From Fimbriimonas sp. (GTDB lineage Bacteria; Armatimonadota; Fimbriimonadia; Fimbriimonadales; Fimbriimonadaceae), in NCBI GenBank assembly GCA_029866005.1, contig JARXAE010000009.1:1-64000 (forward strand): DNA of 64,000 bases. The letters run 5' to 3'. Positions 1 through 7,981 of this stretch are shown here, in pieces. Position 1 is the first letter of the stretch; the number at the start of each line of letters is the position of its first letter. The position numbers and the translations under genes are program-made. The notes under the pieces were generated by a model. The model worked only from the letters and a program-made list of their open reading frames with translations, was not told where the DNA came from and made no database searches.

Positions 1-46
1 AAAATTTGAGTTCATAAAATTGGATCGTCGCGGTAACATCCGTTAC

Positions 47-871
47 ATGCCATTATCTCGCCGAGACCTTCTTGCCAAACTCTCCGCCGCTGGAGCCGGA
101 ACGATTTTGGGTGGCCTCTTTGCCACCAAATCTCAGGGCCAAGGGTACGACGATACTCCGATGTTGCCGGGTGGGCACTGGCGCGTTCACGACAGCAAGC
201 GACCGCAGCCTAAGGTAGTCACTCCGGGAGCCGCTTACGGTCAGGCACCATCCGACGCGAAAGTGCTGTTCAGCGGCGGCGACATGAAAGAGTGGAAGGG
301 CGGACCTTGGACGGTGACCCAAGACTACTTCGAAGTCAAGCGCGGTACGGGTTCAGTTCAAACCATTGGAGAGTTTGGAGATTGCCAACTCCACCTCGAA
401 TTCTGCGAGCCTGCAGAAGTGAAGAACAGCGGCCAAGGACGCGGAAACTCGGGAATCTTCTTCATGGGCCAGTACGAGGTTCAGGTGCTTGATGCCTACA
501 ATAATCTGACTTATGCCGACGGAACGACCGGTTGTGTGTACGGTCAGACAGCTCCGCTGGTCAACGCCTGCCGCAAGCCCGGCGAGTGGCAGACCTACGA
601 CATCATCTTTGTTGCTCCTCGGTTCAAGGACGGCAAACTGGACACGCCTGCTTACGTGACAGTGTTCCTTAACGGAATTCTGGTTCAGCACTCAACACCG
701 CTGATCGGCGAGACTGCGCACCGACAGGTTGGGACCTACACTCCACACGGACCGAAGGGACCAATCACCCTGCAGGATCACGGAGATCCCGTTCGATTCC
801 GCAACATCTGGATCCGCGAAGTTGGCCCCCACGACGAGCTAAGGCACCGACAGATGTGGGAGATCGGTTAG
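47..871 (+). CDS. DUF1080 (3-keto-disaccharide hydrolase-like) exported protein
   Basis: About 274 residues. The N-terminus holds a twin-arginine-like signal (SRRDLLAKLS followed by an Ala/Gly-rich hydrophobic stretch), so export by Tat is likely. The mature part matches the DUF1080 jelly-roll family: FSGGDMKEWKGG near the start, NSGIFFMGQYEVQVLD in the middle, and a W-x-TYDIIFVAPRF plus VTVFLNGILVQ segment, which are characteristic of this family. Members act on 3-keto-glycosides or bind sugars; substrate unknown here. An in-frame TTG lies at 20, but the ATG at 47 puts the RR motif right at the N-terminus and is preferred. The gene converges on trmFO, overlapping it by 4 bases. Confidence 0.88.
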   Translation: MPLSRRDLLAKLSAAGAGTILGGLFATKSQGQGYDDTPMLPGGHWRVHDSKRPQPKVVTPGAAYGQAPSDAKVLFSGGDMKEWKGGPWTVTQDYFEVKRGTGSVQTIGEFGDCQLHLEFCEPAEVKNSGQGRGNSGIFFMGQYEVQVLDAYNNLTYADGTTGCVYGQTAPLVNACRKPGEWQTYDIIFVAPRFKDGKLDTPAYVTVFLNGILVQHSTPLIGETAHRQVGTYTPHGPKGPITLQDHGDPVRFRNIWIREVGPHDELRHRQMWEIG

Positions 872-2247
872 GCCAACTCTTCCAGCCATTTCGAGAGGCC
901 GCTTTGCGCGGCCTCAATTTTTTTGGCTCGCTTGATTCCCTTGTCTCTCGTCGGTTCTTCGGGGTCGGGCAGGATGCCCCAGTTGATGTTCATCGGGGCG
1001 AACTCTCGCTCAGTTTGATCCTGCAGGTGAGCCAGAAGGGCGCCGTATGCGGTCTCGCGCGGCGGGGCAACGTAGCCCTGACCGTCCAGTTTTCGGGCAA
1101 TGTTGAGGCCGACCAGGATTCCCATCGCGGCTGATTCGACATAGCCTTCGACGCCGGTGAGTTGACCAGCGACATAAACGTTCGGCGCCGAGCGAAGTTG
1201 GAGTTGCTCGTCAAGGGCGGTTGGAGCCTCCAGATAGGTGTTTCTGTGGATCACTCCGTACCGAATGAACTCGGCATTCTGGAGACCCGGCACCATTTGA
1301 AACACGCGCTTCTGCTCACCGAACCGCAAGCGGTTTTGGCAGGCAACCAACGAGTAAAGCGTCTTCTCCCGGTTCTCGGGGCGGAGTTGAAGGGCGGCAT
1401 AGGGGCGGCGATCGGTGCGCGGATCGGTCAACCCGATTGGCTTGAAGTTTCCAAATGCGAGCGAGCGCTCACCCTTCTCCGCGATGGCTTCGATCGGGGT
1501 GCAACCTGCGAAGTATTTGATCTTTTCGAGGAGGGCCTGCTCGGGGAGCGCGTAATCTCCAAGTTCCGCCTCGCCTCGAACACCGCCAGCCTCGAAGGCG
1601 TGGAATGGAGCCCGCTCGGCAGACACCAGAGCCTCAACGAACGCATAATACTCCTCTTTGTTGAAGGGGCAGTTCAGGTAATCGTTCCCTTCGCCCTTGT
1701 CGTAACGGGATTGGGCGAAAACGACCGACATGTCCAGCGATGACGCTTCGACGGTTGGAGAGACCGCGTCGTAAAAGTAGAGGTGCTTGCGTCCAGTTTT
1801 GGCGGCAAGCCATTCCGAGAGTTCGGGAGATGTGAGCGGACCCGTGGCAAGTACCAGCGGTCCCTCGCACGACTCGGCCATGGTGGGTGTGAATTCGTCT
1901 CGAACTACCTCGATCAGCGGATGCTCCTCCATCGCCTGGGTCACCGCTTTTCCAAAGTTATCGCGGTCAACACACAGAGCTTCTCCACCCGGAACAGAGT
2001 GTTCTTCGGCAAGCCGCAGAACCAAGGATCCCAGGGCGTTCATCTCCGCCTTGAGTTGCCCCGCTGGCGAGGTCGGAGATTTTGATTTGAGCGAGTTAGA
2101 ACAGACAAGCTCAGCAAAGTAGTCGGTCGTGTGAGCTGGAGTGCGCTTGACAGGGCGCATCTCGTAAAGCCGAACCGAAACTCCCCGAGACGCCAAAGCC
2201 CAGGCTGTCTCCACACCCGCAAACCCGGCACCAACAACGGTCACCAT
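868..2247 (-). CDS. trmFO: Methylenetetrahydrofolate--tRNA-(uracil-54-C5)-methyltransferase TrmFO
   Basis: 459 residues, normal for TrmFO. It makes ribothymidine at U54 in the T-loop of tRNA using methylene-THF and FAD. The N-terminal FAD-binding motif is VVGAGFAGVE (residues 4-13), followed by the family-typical LYEMRP and AELVCSNSLKS segments. GQLTGVEGYVESAAMG in the C-terminal half and PMNINWGILP are also family hallmarks. The ATG overlaps the stop of the upstream histidine-phosphatase gene as TGATG, so the two are probably translationally coupled. The last 24-57 bases of the gene also encode the opposing terminator of the DUF1080 gene. Confidence 0.96.
   Translation of the reverse strand: MVTVVGAGFAGVETAWALASRGVSVRLYEMRPVKRTPAHTTDYFAELVCSNSLKSKSPTSPAGQLKAEMNALGSLVLRLAEEHSVPGGEALCVDRDNFGKAVTQAMEEHPLIEVVRDEFTPTMAESCEGPLVLATGPLTSPELSEWLAAKTGRKHLYFYDAVSPTVEASSLDMSVVFAQSRYDKGEGNDYLNCPFNKEEYYAFVEALVSAERAPFHAFEAGGVRGEAELGDYALPEQALLEKIKYFAGCTPIEAIAEKGERSLAFGNFKPIGLTDPRTDRRPYAALQLRPENREKTLYSLVACQNRLRFGEQKRVFQMVPGLQNAEFIRYGVIHRNTYLEAPTALDEQLQLRSAPNVYVAGQLTGVEGYVESAAMGILVGLNIARKLDGQGYVAPPRETAYGALLAHLQDQTEREFAPMNINWGILPDPEEPTRDKGIKRAKKIEAAQSGLSKWLEELA
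895..924 (+). terminator. Rho-independent terminator of the DUF1080 gene, inside trmFO
   Basis: GAGGCCGC, loop TTTG, then CGCGGCCTC, followed by AA and seven T on the + strand. It starts 24 bases after the DUF1080 stop and lies wholly within the 3' coding part of the convergent trmFO gene. Confidence 0.8.
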
Positions 2248-2867
2248 CAGCTTAAGACTCCGTGGGCTGATTTCTCACCGGCCATCACCAAATGCGACGT
2301 ATCGTCGTAACGAATCAATCGAAAGCGCCCATCCGCCATCCGTTCAAACTCCGTCACTCCAGCGTTGGAGAATTTGAACGACGCTGCCATCTCCACCGTC
2401 CCACCCAGAAGGCGGGCACAGAGCATTGAGGAGGTTCCGCCGTGTGAAACCACTGCCGTATCAAACAGGGTCTCTGAGAGACGCTGATGAATCTGCGCAA
2501 GGCGGTTCCAAACATCGCGTTTGGATTCTCCGCCCGGAGGGGTGACATCGGGGTGGTCACCAGCAGTGATAAACCGACGTCGAACTTCACGGTAATCCTC
2601 TCCTTCCCATTCGCCGAAACCTTGTTCGCGCAGAAGCGCATCGGCTTTGACGGAGGTGCCAATCGCAAGGGCAGTTTGGTGGGCTCGCTTGAGATCAGAC
2701 GCGAGAACTAAGCCGACCGAAGCAGCCGAAAATGCTCGACCAACTGCCTCAGCTTGAGCGAGACCGACTTCGTCCAGCGGGATATCAGTATGACCCTGAG
2801 CTCGTTTGTCGAGGTTCCAAGCGGTCTGTCCGTGGCGGACGAGGTAGACGCGAATGGAGGGGAGCAC
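2247..2867 (-). CDS. Histidine phosphatase (phosphoglycerate mutase-like) family protein
   Basis: 206 residues with the classic N-terminal YLVRHGQTAWN motif (phosphohistidine at about residue 11) and the second catalytic histidine in VVSHGGT. DIPLDEVGLAQA and the LASDLKRAHQTA and EQGFGEWEG segments are typical of the GpmB/CobC branch. The substrate cannot be told from sequence: broad-specificity phosphatase and cobalamin-pathway phosphatase are both possible, and no cobalamin genes are nearby. It lies upstream of trmFO with a one-base overlap. Confidence 0.9.
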   Translation of the reverse strand: MLPSIRVYLVRHGQTAWNLDKRAQGHTDIPLDEVGLAQAEAVGRAFSAASVGLVLASDLKRAHQTALAIGTSVKADALLREQGFGEWEGEDYREVRRRFITAGDHPDVTPPGGESKRDVWNRLAQIHQRLSETLFDTAVVSHGGTSSMLCARLLGGTVEMAASFKFSNAGVTEFERMADGRFRLIRYDDTSHLVMAGEKSAHGVLS

Positions 2868-2880
2868 GGTTAGAGTTTAC

Positions 2881-2903
2881 TCTGCCCCCTTTGCGGGGGC
2901 AGA
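2881..2903 (-). terminator. Perfect hairpin after msrA (probable terminator, no T-run)
   Basis: TCTGCCCCC, a 5-base loop, then GGGGGCAGA: a perfect 9-bp GC-rich stem, 8 bases past the msrA stop and 13 bases before the start of the phosphatase gene. No T-tract follows on either strand, so it may be a weak terminator, an mRNA-stabilising end or a processing site. Confidence 0.5.
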
Positions 2904-2911
2904 ACGTTGAA

Positions 2912-3583
2912 TCAGCCCTTCTTGAGCTTTGAGGCATACTTCTGGCGGAACTTCGTCACCTTGGGCGAGACGACGTAGGCGCAATAACCGGTGTTCATCT
3001 TTGCCTTCTCAGCTTCCGATGCTTTCTCGTACTTGGCGAAATAGTTCTGGTGGTACTCCTCGGCCCGCTGGTAGTTCGTTAGCGGCTCCAAAGTCGTCAC
3101 GATCTTGTTCGCGTACAGCTTTTCGGTCGTGATGTCCTTGATCACATTCTGCGCAAGTTCCTTCTCTTCATTGGTCGTGTAGAAGATTACAGAGCGGTAC
3201 TGCGTTCCCGAATCCGGACCTTGACGATTGAGCGTGGTGGGATCATGAGAGACGAAGAACATCTTCAGGATATCGGCTGACGAGATCTGGTCTGAGTGGT
3301 AGAAGACTTTGACAACTTCAGCAACACCCGTCCGCCCGGTACAGACTTCTTCGTATGTGACAGGGAAAACGTGTCCACCGGCATAGCCGCTTTCTACTTT
3401 CTCGACACCCTTCAGGTCCTCGAGCACTGCCTCGACGCACCAGAAGCAACCGCCACCAATCACTAACTCTTTCAAATCCATCCGTTTCTTTACTCCGCTT
3501 TGACCAAAACTAGCTCCGGCGACCGCGAGGGTAAGTCCGAGACCAATTGCCTTCATCATTCGACGACCCATGATTATATTCAT
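2912..3583 (-). CDS. msrA: Peptide-methionine (S)-S-oxide reductase MsrA, exported
   Basis: 223 residues. It reduces methionine-S-sulfoxide in proteins. The catalytic motif GGGCFWCVE is at about residues 43-51, then GVEKVESGYAGG and the C-terminal NTGYCAYV segment with a candidate resolving cysteine. The N-terminus (MMKAIGLGLTLAVAGASFG) is a signal peptide, so this copy probably acts in the periplasm. Several in-frame Met codons (3583, 3571, 3559) leave the exact start uncertain. It is divergent from dapD, with an 80-base shared promoter region. Confidence 0.95.
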   Translation of the reverse strand: MNIIMGRRMMKAIGLGLTLAVAGASFGQSGVKKRMDLKELVIGGGCFWCVEAVLEDLKGVEKVESGYAGGHVFPVTYEEVCTGRTGVAEVVKVFYHSDQISSADILKMFFVSHDPTTLNRQGPDSGTQYRSVIFYTTNEEKELAQNVIKDITTEKLYANKIVTTLEPLTNYQRAEEYHQNYFAKYEKASEAEKAKMNTGYCAYVVSPKVTKFRQKYASKLKKG

Positions 3584-3663
3584 ACGATGAGAATAGGTGC
3601 GAAAGTTCGATAAAGTTCCGTGTTCGGTGAATGGTGTGAAGCAAGCGGTTAAACTATTCCATC

Positions 3664-4482
3664 ATGCAAAATTATCAGCCTGCCATCGACGCAGCTTGGG
3701 ATGAACGGGACGGCATCTCGACGTCGAGTTACCCCGATGGCCTCAAAGATGCGATCGGTAGCGTTTTGCATCTGCTCGACTCGGGACGCCTTCGGGTCTG
3801 CGAAAGAATTGATGGCGAGTGGACCACTCATCAGTGGATCAAGAAGGCCGTTTTGCTTTCTTTCAAGCTCTCAAACAACCACGTCTCCGCAGCGGGACCG
3901 ATGCACTTTTACGACAAAGTGCCGCTGAAGTTTGAGAACTACACTCCGGCGGAGTTTGCGACAAATGGCTTTCGGGTCGTTCCTCCGGCGACAGTTCGCA
4001 AGGGGGCTTTTATCGGACGGAATGCGGTTTTGATGCCGTCCTATGTGAACGTCGGCGCTTATATCGACGAGGGCACGATGGTTGACACTTGGGCGACGGT
4101 TGGGTCTTGTGCTCAGATCGGAAAGAATGTTCACCTGAGCGGCGGAGTTGGGATTGGCGGGGTGCTGGAACCTCTTCAGGCGAATCCGGTGATTATTGAG
4201 GACAACTGCTTCATTGGTGCACGATCCGAAGTGGTTGAAGGCGTGATTGTGGAGGAGAATTCCGTGCTTTCGATGGGCGTTTTCTTGGGAATGAGCACGA
4301 AGATTTTGAACCGCGCGACAGGGGAGATCACCTACGGTCGAATTCCGGCAGGTTCCGTCGTGGTACCGGGGTCGTTGCCGTCCAAGGATGGTTCGCATTC
4401 GTTGTACTGTGCGGTAATTGTAAAGACGGTGGACGCTCAGACCCGCGCGAAGACCGCTTTGAATGAGCTTTTGCGCGACTAA
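3664..4482 (+). CDS. dapD: 2,3,4,5-tetrahydropyridine-2,6-dicarboxylate N-succinyltransferase DapD
   Basis: 272 residues, the usual DapD length. It adds a succinyl group to tetrahydrodipicolinate on the way to meso-diaminopimelate and lysine. The left-handed beta-helix hexapeptide repeats run through the middle and C-terminal part (for example [39 protein letters not shown]). The stop overlaps the dapE start by one base (TAATG), so the two pathway steps are coupled. Confidence 0.97.
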   Translation: MQNYQPAIDAAWDERDGISTSSYPDGLKDAIGSVLHLLDSGRLRVCERIDGEWTTHQWIKKAVLLSFKLSNNHVSAAGPMHFYDKVPLKFENYTPAEFATNGFRVVPPATVRKGAFIGRNAVLMPSYVNVGAYIDEGTMVDTWATVGSCAQIGKNVHLSGGVGIGGVLEPLQANPVIIEDNCFIGARSEVVEGVIVEENSVLSMGVFLGMSTKILNRATGEITYGRIPAGSVVVPGSLPSKDGSHSLYCAVIVKTVDAQTRAKTALNELLRD

Positions 4483-5615
4483 TGGATGTCGTTCAGCTCG
4501 CCTGCGATCTTATCCGTTGCCCTTCGGTCACCCCTGACCAGGCGGGTTGCCTAGATTTGCTCGCATCGCAATTGAGTGCGGCGGGGTTTGCTTGTGAGTT
4601 CATCAACGAGAATGGTACAGAAAACCTCTATGCCGTTTTTTGCGGTGGGGAAGGAGTTTCTTTCCTGTTCAATGGACATTGCGATGTGGTCCCGCCGGGT
4701 CCTCCGGATTCCTGGTTGAGCCCTCCGTTTGAGCCGACGATTCGGGATGGCATCCTCTATGGACGGGGTGCAGCGGACATGAAAGGTCCACTGGCGGCAA
4801 TGGTTTGTGCCGCAATCTCATTTGTTAAAGAAAATCCTTCTTTTCCTGGACAAATTGCTTTACTGATTACCTCCGACGAAGAAGGGGTGGGAACCTACGG
4901 GACGGGCTTCGCCCTTGAGAATCTTCTCGAGAGAGGAGAGCATTTTGACTACGCCGTCGTCGGCGAGCCGACGAGTGAAGAGGCGTTCGGGGATACGATC
5001 AAAATTGGTCGACGTGGATCACTCAGCGGGCGAGCCAAAGTCTTCGGTCAGCAAGGGCATGTGGCCTATCCGCACCTTGCTTCTAACCCAATCCACAATG
5101 CGCTTTCCTTTCTGAATGAACTGATCGGTCATCACTGGGATGAAGCCACCTCTGAGTTCGATCCAAGTTGCTTGCAGATTGCAAACATCAACGCCGGAAC
5201 CGGGGCGAATAACGTGATTCCTGGCATGTTGGAGTTTGACTTCAACATCCGCTACCAACCCACCCAAACCCCGGGCTCTATCCAAAAGGTCTTCAACGAC
5301 CTCGCCGCCAAGCACTCGCTCAACCACGAGATCACCTGGACAGACGGAGCCCGCCCTTTCATCACCCACAACCCAAAACTGATCGAAGCGATCTCGCGAG
5401 CCGTCGAACAAACGACGGGAATAGGGCCCAAACTCAGCACCAGCGGCGGCACCTCCGACGCCCGCGTCATCGCCGCCGCCGGTATCCCGGTCTGCGAATT
5501 CGGCCCCATCAACAAGACCATTCATGCGGTAAATGAATGTGTGGAAGTGCAAAGTCTCGAAACGTCGGAGCGAGTGTTCCACAGCTTTCTAAAGTCACTT
5601 CTCACCGTTCCGTGA
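4482..5615 (+). CDS. dapE: Succinyl-diaminopimelate desuccinylase DapE
   Basis: 377 residues, M20 metallopeptidase family. It removes succinate from N-succinyl-LL-diaminopimelate. Metal ligands and catalytic residues are visible in NGHCDVVPPG, GRGAADMKG, TSDEEG, GEPTSEE and the C-terminal NKTIHAVNECV. Third positions change style inside the gene: from about 5240 to 5520 they become strongly C/A-ending and then revert (see findings). The gene is directly coupled to dapD. Confidence 0.96.
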   Translation: MDVVQLACDLIRCPSVTPDQAGCLDLLASQLSAAGFACEFINENGTENLYAVFCGGEGVSFLFNGHCDVVPPGPPDSWLSPPFEPTIRDGILYGRGAADMKGPLAAMVCAAISFVKENPSFPGQIALLITSDEEGVGTYGTGFALENLLERGEHFDYAVVGEPTSEEAFGDTIKIGRRGSLSGRAKVFGQQGHVAYPHLASNPIHNALSFLNELIGHHWDEATSEFDPSCLQIANINAGTGANNVIPGMLEFDFNIRYQPTQTPGSIQKVFNDLAAKHSLNHEITWTDGARPFITHNPKLIEAISRAVEQTTGIGPKLSTSGGTSDARVIAAAGIPVCEFGPINKTIHAVNECVEVQSLETSERVFHSFLKSLLTVP

Positions 5616-5646
5616 ACTTTCACCCGCTCCACACGTCCGAACTCAC

Positions 5647-6594
5647 ATGAGGCACTTCGTCGCGCTTTGCACAGTCACTCTCACTTCCAGCCGGGCACTT
5701 CCCTGTTGCGGCGTGGGTTTCGCACTGGGCGAAAACGGCCGCGTTCCCGCAAAAGTCGTATTCAGTGGCCAGTCGGACTTGGTGATATGGAACCAATCCA
5801 CAAAGACAGAACACTTTGTTAGAACGGCGTCCTTTGCCACTGATGCCGAGTCATTCGACTTTATTGCCCCAACTCCTACCAAACCCGATATTGAACAAGT
5901 TGACCGCAAAGTCTTTCGCATCCTGGAAGCTTACATCCCAAAACCTTCCCTTGGAGTATCTATGGGTGGAGGTGCCGGCTCTGGTGGTCCACCGACGAAA
6001 TCTATGCCGCCGCCTGTCACCGTCGTTCAAGTAAAGTCAGTTGGCTCTTTCGAAGCGACCACCCTAAAAGCTACTGATAGTCGCGCGCTCCAGTCATGGC
6101 TGAAACAGCGTGGGTACCAGTTCTCTCCCGACCAGTCCGTTTGGCTGTCTCATTACGTAAAAAAAGGTTGGTTCCTAACTGCGTTCAAATATGTCGCCGA
6201 GGCTGAGCCGCTCAATTCGGAAGCAATCCGAATGAGTTTCAAAACTCCAGTTCCGTTTTGCCCTTACTATGTCCCCGCCTCAAATTTGCAGGGAAATTAC
6301 TCTCCGCTTCGAGTCTTTGTGATTACGGAAGGGATCATTGAAGCGACGGTAGGAAAGTCGAAAGCGTGGCAGTACGACCACAATTTTGTCGCACCGTTTC
6401 GAAACTCCGATCGAGCACCATTGGTGAGATCGTTGAATCTCAAGTTACAGGATCTGCCCCAAAAAGGAGTCGTAACCATTTACGATCGCGGAAGGTTTGA
6501 CCCGACCCAAAGAGACGACCTGTTCTTTCGACCCCTGACCAAGCCAATCGACCAACTGTTTAGCTTTTTCGCACCACCCCCCCCCGAGTGGTAA
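5647..6594 (+). CDS. DUF2330 domain exported protein
   Basis: 315 residues. It begins with a signal peptide followed by a Cys pair (ALPCCGVGFA). The body resembles DUF2330 proteins of planctomycetes and relatives: VIWNQSTKTEHFVRTASF, FDFIAPTPTKPD, a short glycine-rich linker, LQSWLKQRGYQFSPDQ and KKGWFLTAFKY. The biochemical role of this family is unknown. The last codons contain a run of nine C (6577-6585, encoding Pro-Pro-Pro), where length change would alter the extreme C-terminus. It starts 31 bases after dapE, but a shared function is not implied. Confidence 0.75.
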   Translation: MRHFVALCTVTLTSSRALPCCGVGFALGENGRVPAKVVFSGQSDLVIWNQSTKTEHFVRTASFATDAESFDFIAPTPTKPDIEQVDRKVFRILEAYIPKPSLGVSMGGGAGSGGPPTKSMPPPVTVVQVKSVGSFEATTLKATDSRALQSWLKQRGYQFSPDQSVWLSHYVKKGWFLTAFKYVAEAEPLNSEAIRMSFKTPVPFCPYYVPASNLQGNYSPLRVFVITEGIIEATVGKSKAWQYDHNFVAPFRNSDRAPLVRSLNLKLQDLPQKGVVTIYDRGRFDPTQRDDLFFRPLTKPIDQLFSFFAPPPPEW

Positions 6595-6621
6595 GATTCT
6601 TGTTAACATTTAGGTTTACGG

Positions 6622-7935
6622 ATGAACGAGCAGGTAATCACAATTGCAACCGACCGCGCGGTCATCGAGGATCGCCCATCGCACTTGACCGGGGCATATC
6701 AGGACTACACGACTGCCGATATTAACTGGGTCATTCAGCAGTTCGCTGTCGATGGAGACCTCCAGATCGCCCCGTTCCCGGGCCGAGGAAACATCAACCT
6801 CCACACCTACGAGGTGATCGCAGGAGAGCGGGAGTACTTGCTGCAGAAGGTTAACTCGGATGTTTTTGCTATGCCCTACCGGGTGATGAATGGAATGATC
6901 AGCTCCATTACTGCTCAGCGGGAGAGTCTCGCAGTAAATCCGATAGACGGTTGGGAAGCGATCGAACTGGTCCCTACGCTTCAGGGCAAGGCATTTCTGG
7001 ATCTCACCGACGAGCATGGCTGGTCGGTGTGGCGGCTGATGGTTCGCATCCCTAAATCACGTTCTTACAAGAGTCTTTCCGAAGTCGAGAGTCGCGAAGA
7101 ACAGTTGAGGCTCGCGAGCGAAATGGGACGCGGGCTCGCGATTTACTCTGACCTAACATCCTGTATCAAACCGGCGGGAGTTGAAGGATCTCTTCCTGGC
7201 TACCGAGATACGGGACTCTACTACCGTCAATTCCACTCAGTGATGGCGGGAAACCGGACGATGGGCGATGCGGCCGCGCTGCTGCCAGACGATCCGATTT
7301 TGCGCACGTCCACTGGACCCCACTTTCTCGTCGGATGCTCTCCTCAAGAGGCGAAGGAGCGAAAGAATGATCCCGAGCTTGCACCGTTTATCGCTCTGGT
7401 AGAGGAGCAGGAGCCGTTTGCAATGGGGCTTTGGACAGCGATTGCACAAGGGCGTATTCGTCAGACCTTGATCCATGGCGATACAAAGATCGAAAACTTC
7501 CTTTTCGATTCTGAGACTGGGAATGTCAAAGCACTAGTCGATCTCGACACGATCATGTCGTTCACTTGGCTGGCCGACTGGGGCGATATGCTCCGCTCGC
7601 TTGTTAATGTTGCTGGTGAAAAAGAAACCGATCTAGGCAAGGTCAATGTCGACACCGAGGTGTATCGAGCCGTCACTGAAGGCTTCCTCTCGACGGCGAC
7701 CGAGGTCACGAGCCAGGAAGTATCGATGATGGTGTCTGCGGTTCAGGTGATTGCGCTCGAACTGGGCTTAAGATTCTTAACGGATTATCTGAAAGGTGAC
7801 ACCTACTTCCAACTCGGAGAGGGCGATCCTGCGGACCTGAACAAGACTCGGGCCATGGTTCAACTGACCCTTTACCGGCGGCTTGCTGAGTTCGGGCCTG
7901 AAGCCGAAGCGATTATTCGATCGCTCAAAAAGTAA
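6622..7935 (+). CDS. APH/ChoK-fold small-molecule kinase (N-acetylhexosamine kinase-like)
   Basis: 437 residues. Kinase-fold motifs are LIHGDTKIENFLFD (Brenner box, catalytic Asp and metal Asn) and ALVDLDTI (metal-binding Asp). The N-terminal half, with GRGNINLHTYEV and YLLQKVNSDVF, looks like the phosphotransferase group that includes NahK-type N-acetylhexosamine 1-kinases. The exact sugar or alcohol substrate is not determined. It is preceded by a short gap after the DUF2330 gene and followed by a bidirectional hairpin. Confidence 0.78.
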   Translation: MNEQVITIATDRAVIEDRPSHLTGAYQDYTTADINWVIQQFAVDGDLQIAPFPGRGNINLHTYEVIAGEREYLLQKVNSDVFAMPYRVMNGMISSITAQRESLAVNPIDGWEAIELVPTLQGKAFLDLTDEHGWSVWRLMVRIPKSRSYKSLSEVESREEQLRLASEMGRGLAIYSDLTSCIKPAGVEGSLPGYRDTGLYYRQFHSVMAGNRTMGDAAALLPDDPILRTSTGPHFLVGCSPQEAKERKNDPELAPFIALVEEQEPFAMGLWTAIAQGRIRQTLIHGDTKIENFLFDSETGNVKALVDLDTIMSFTWLADWGDMLRSLVNVAGEKETDLGKVNVDTEVYRAVTEGFLSTATEVTSQEVSMMVSAVQVIALELGLRFLTDYLKGDTYFQLGEGDPADLNKTRAMVQLTLYRRLAEFGPEAEAIIRSLKK

Positions 7936-7962
7936 AAGCCCCCTGCCAGAAGGCAGAGGGCT
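7934..7962 (-). terminator. Terminator between the kinase and subtilase genes
   Basis: On the minus strand AGCCCTCTGCC, loop TTCT, GGCAGGGGGCT, then TTTTACTTTTT. It sits 20 bases past the subtilase stop and can fold on both strands, so it may also end the kinase transcript. Confidence 0.72.
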
Positions 7963-7981
7963 CGATACTTATCGTCCCAAA

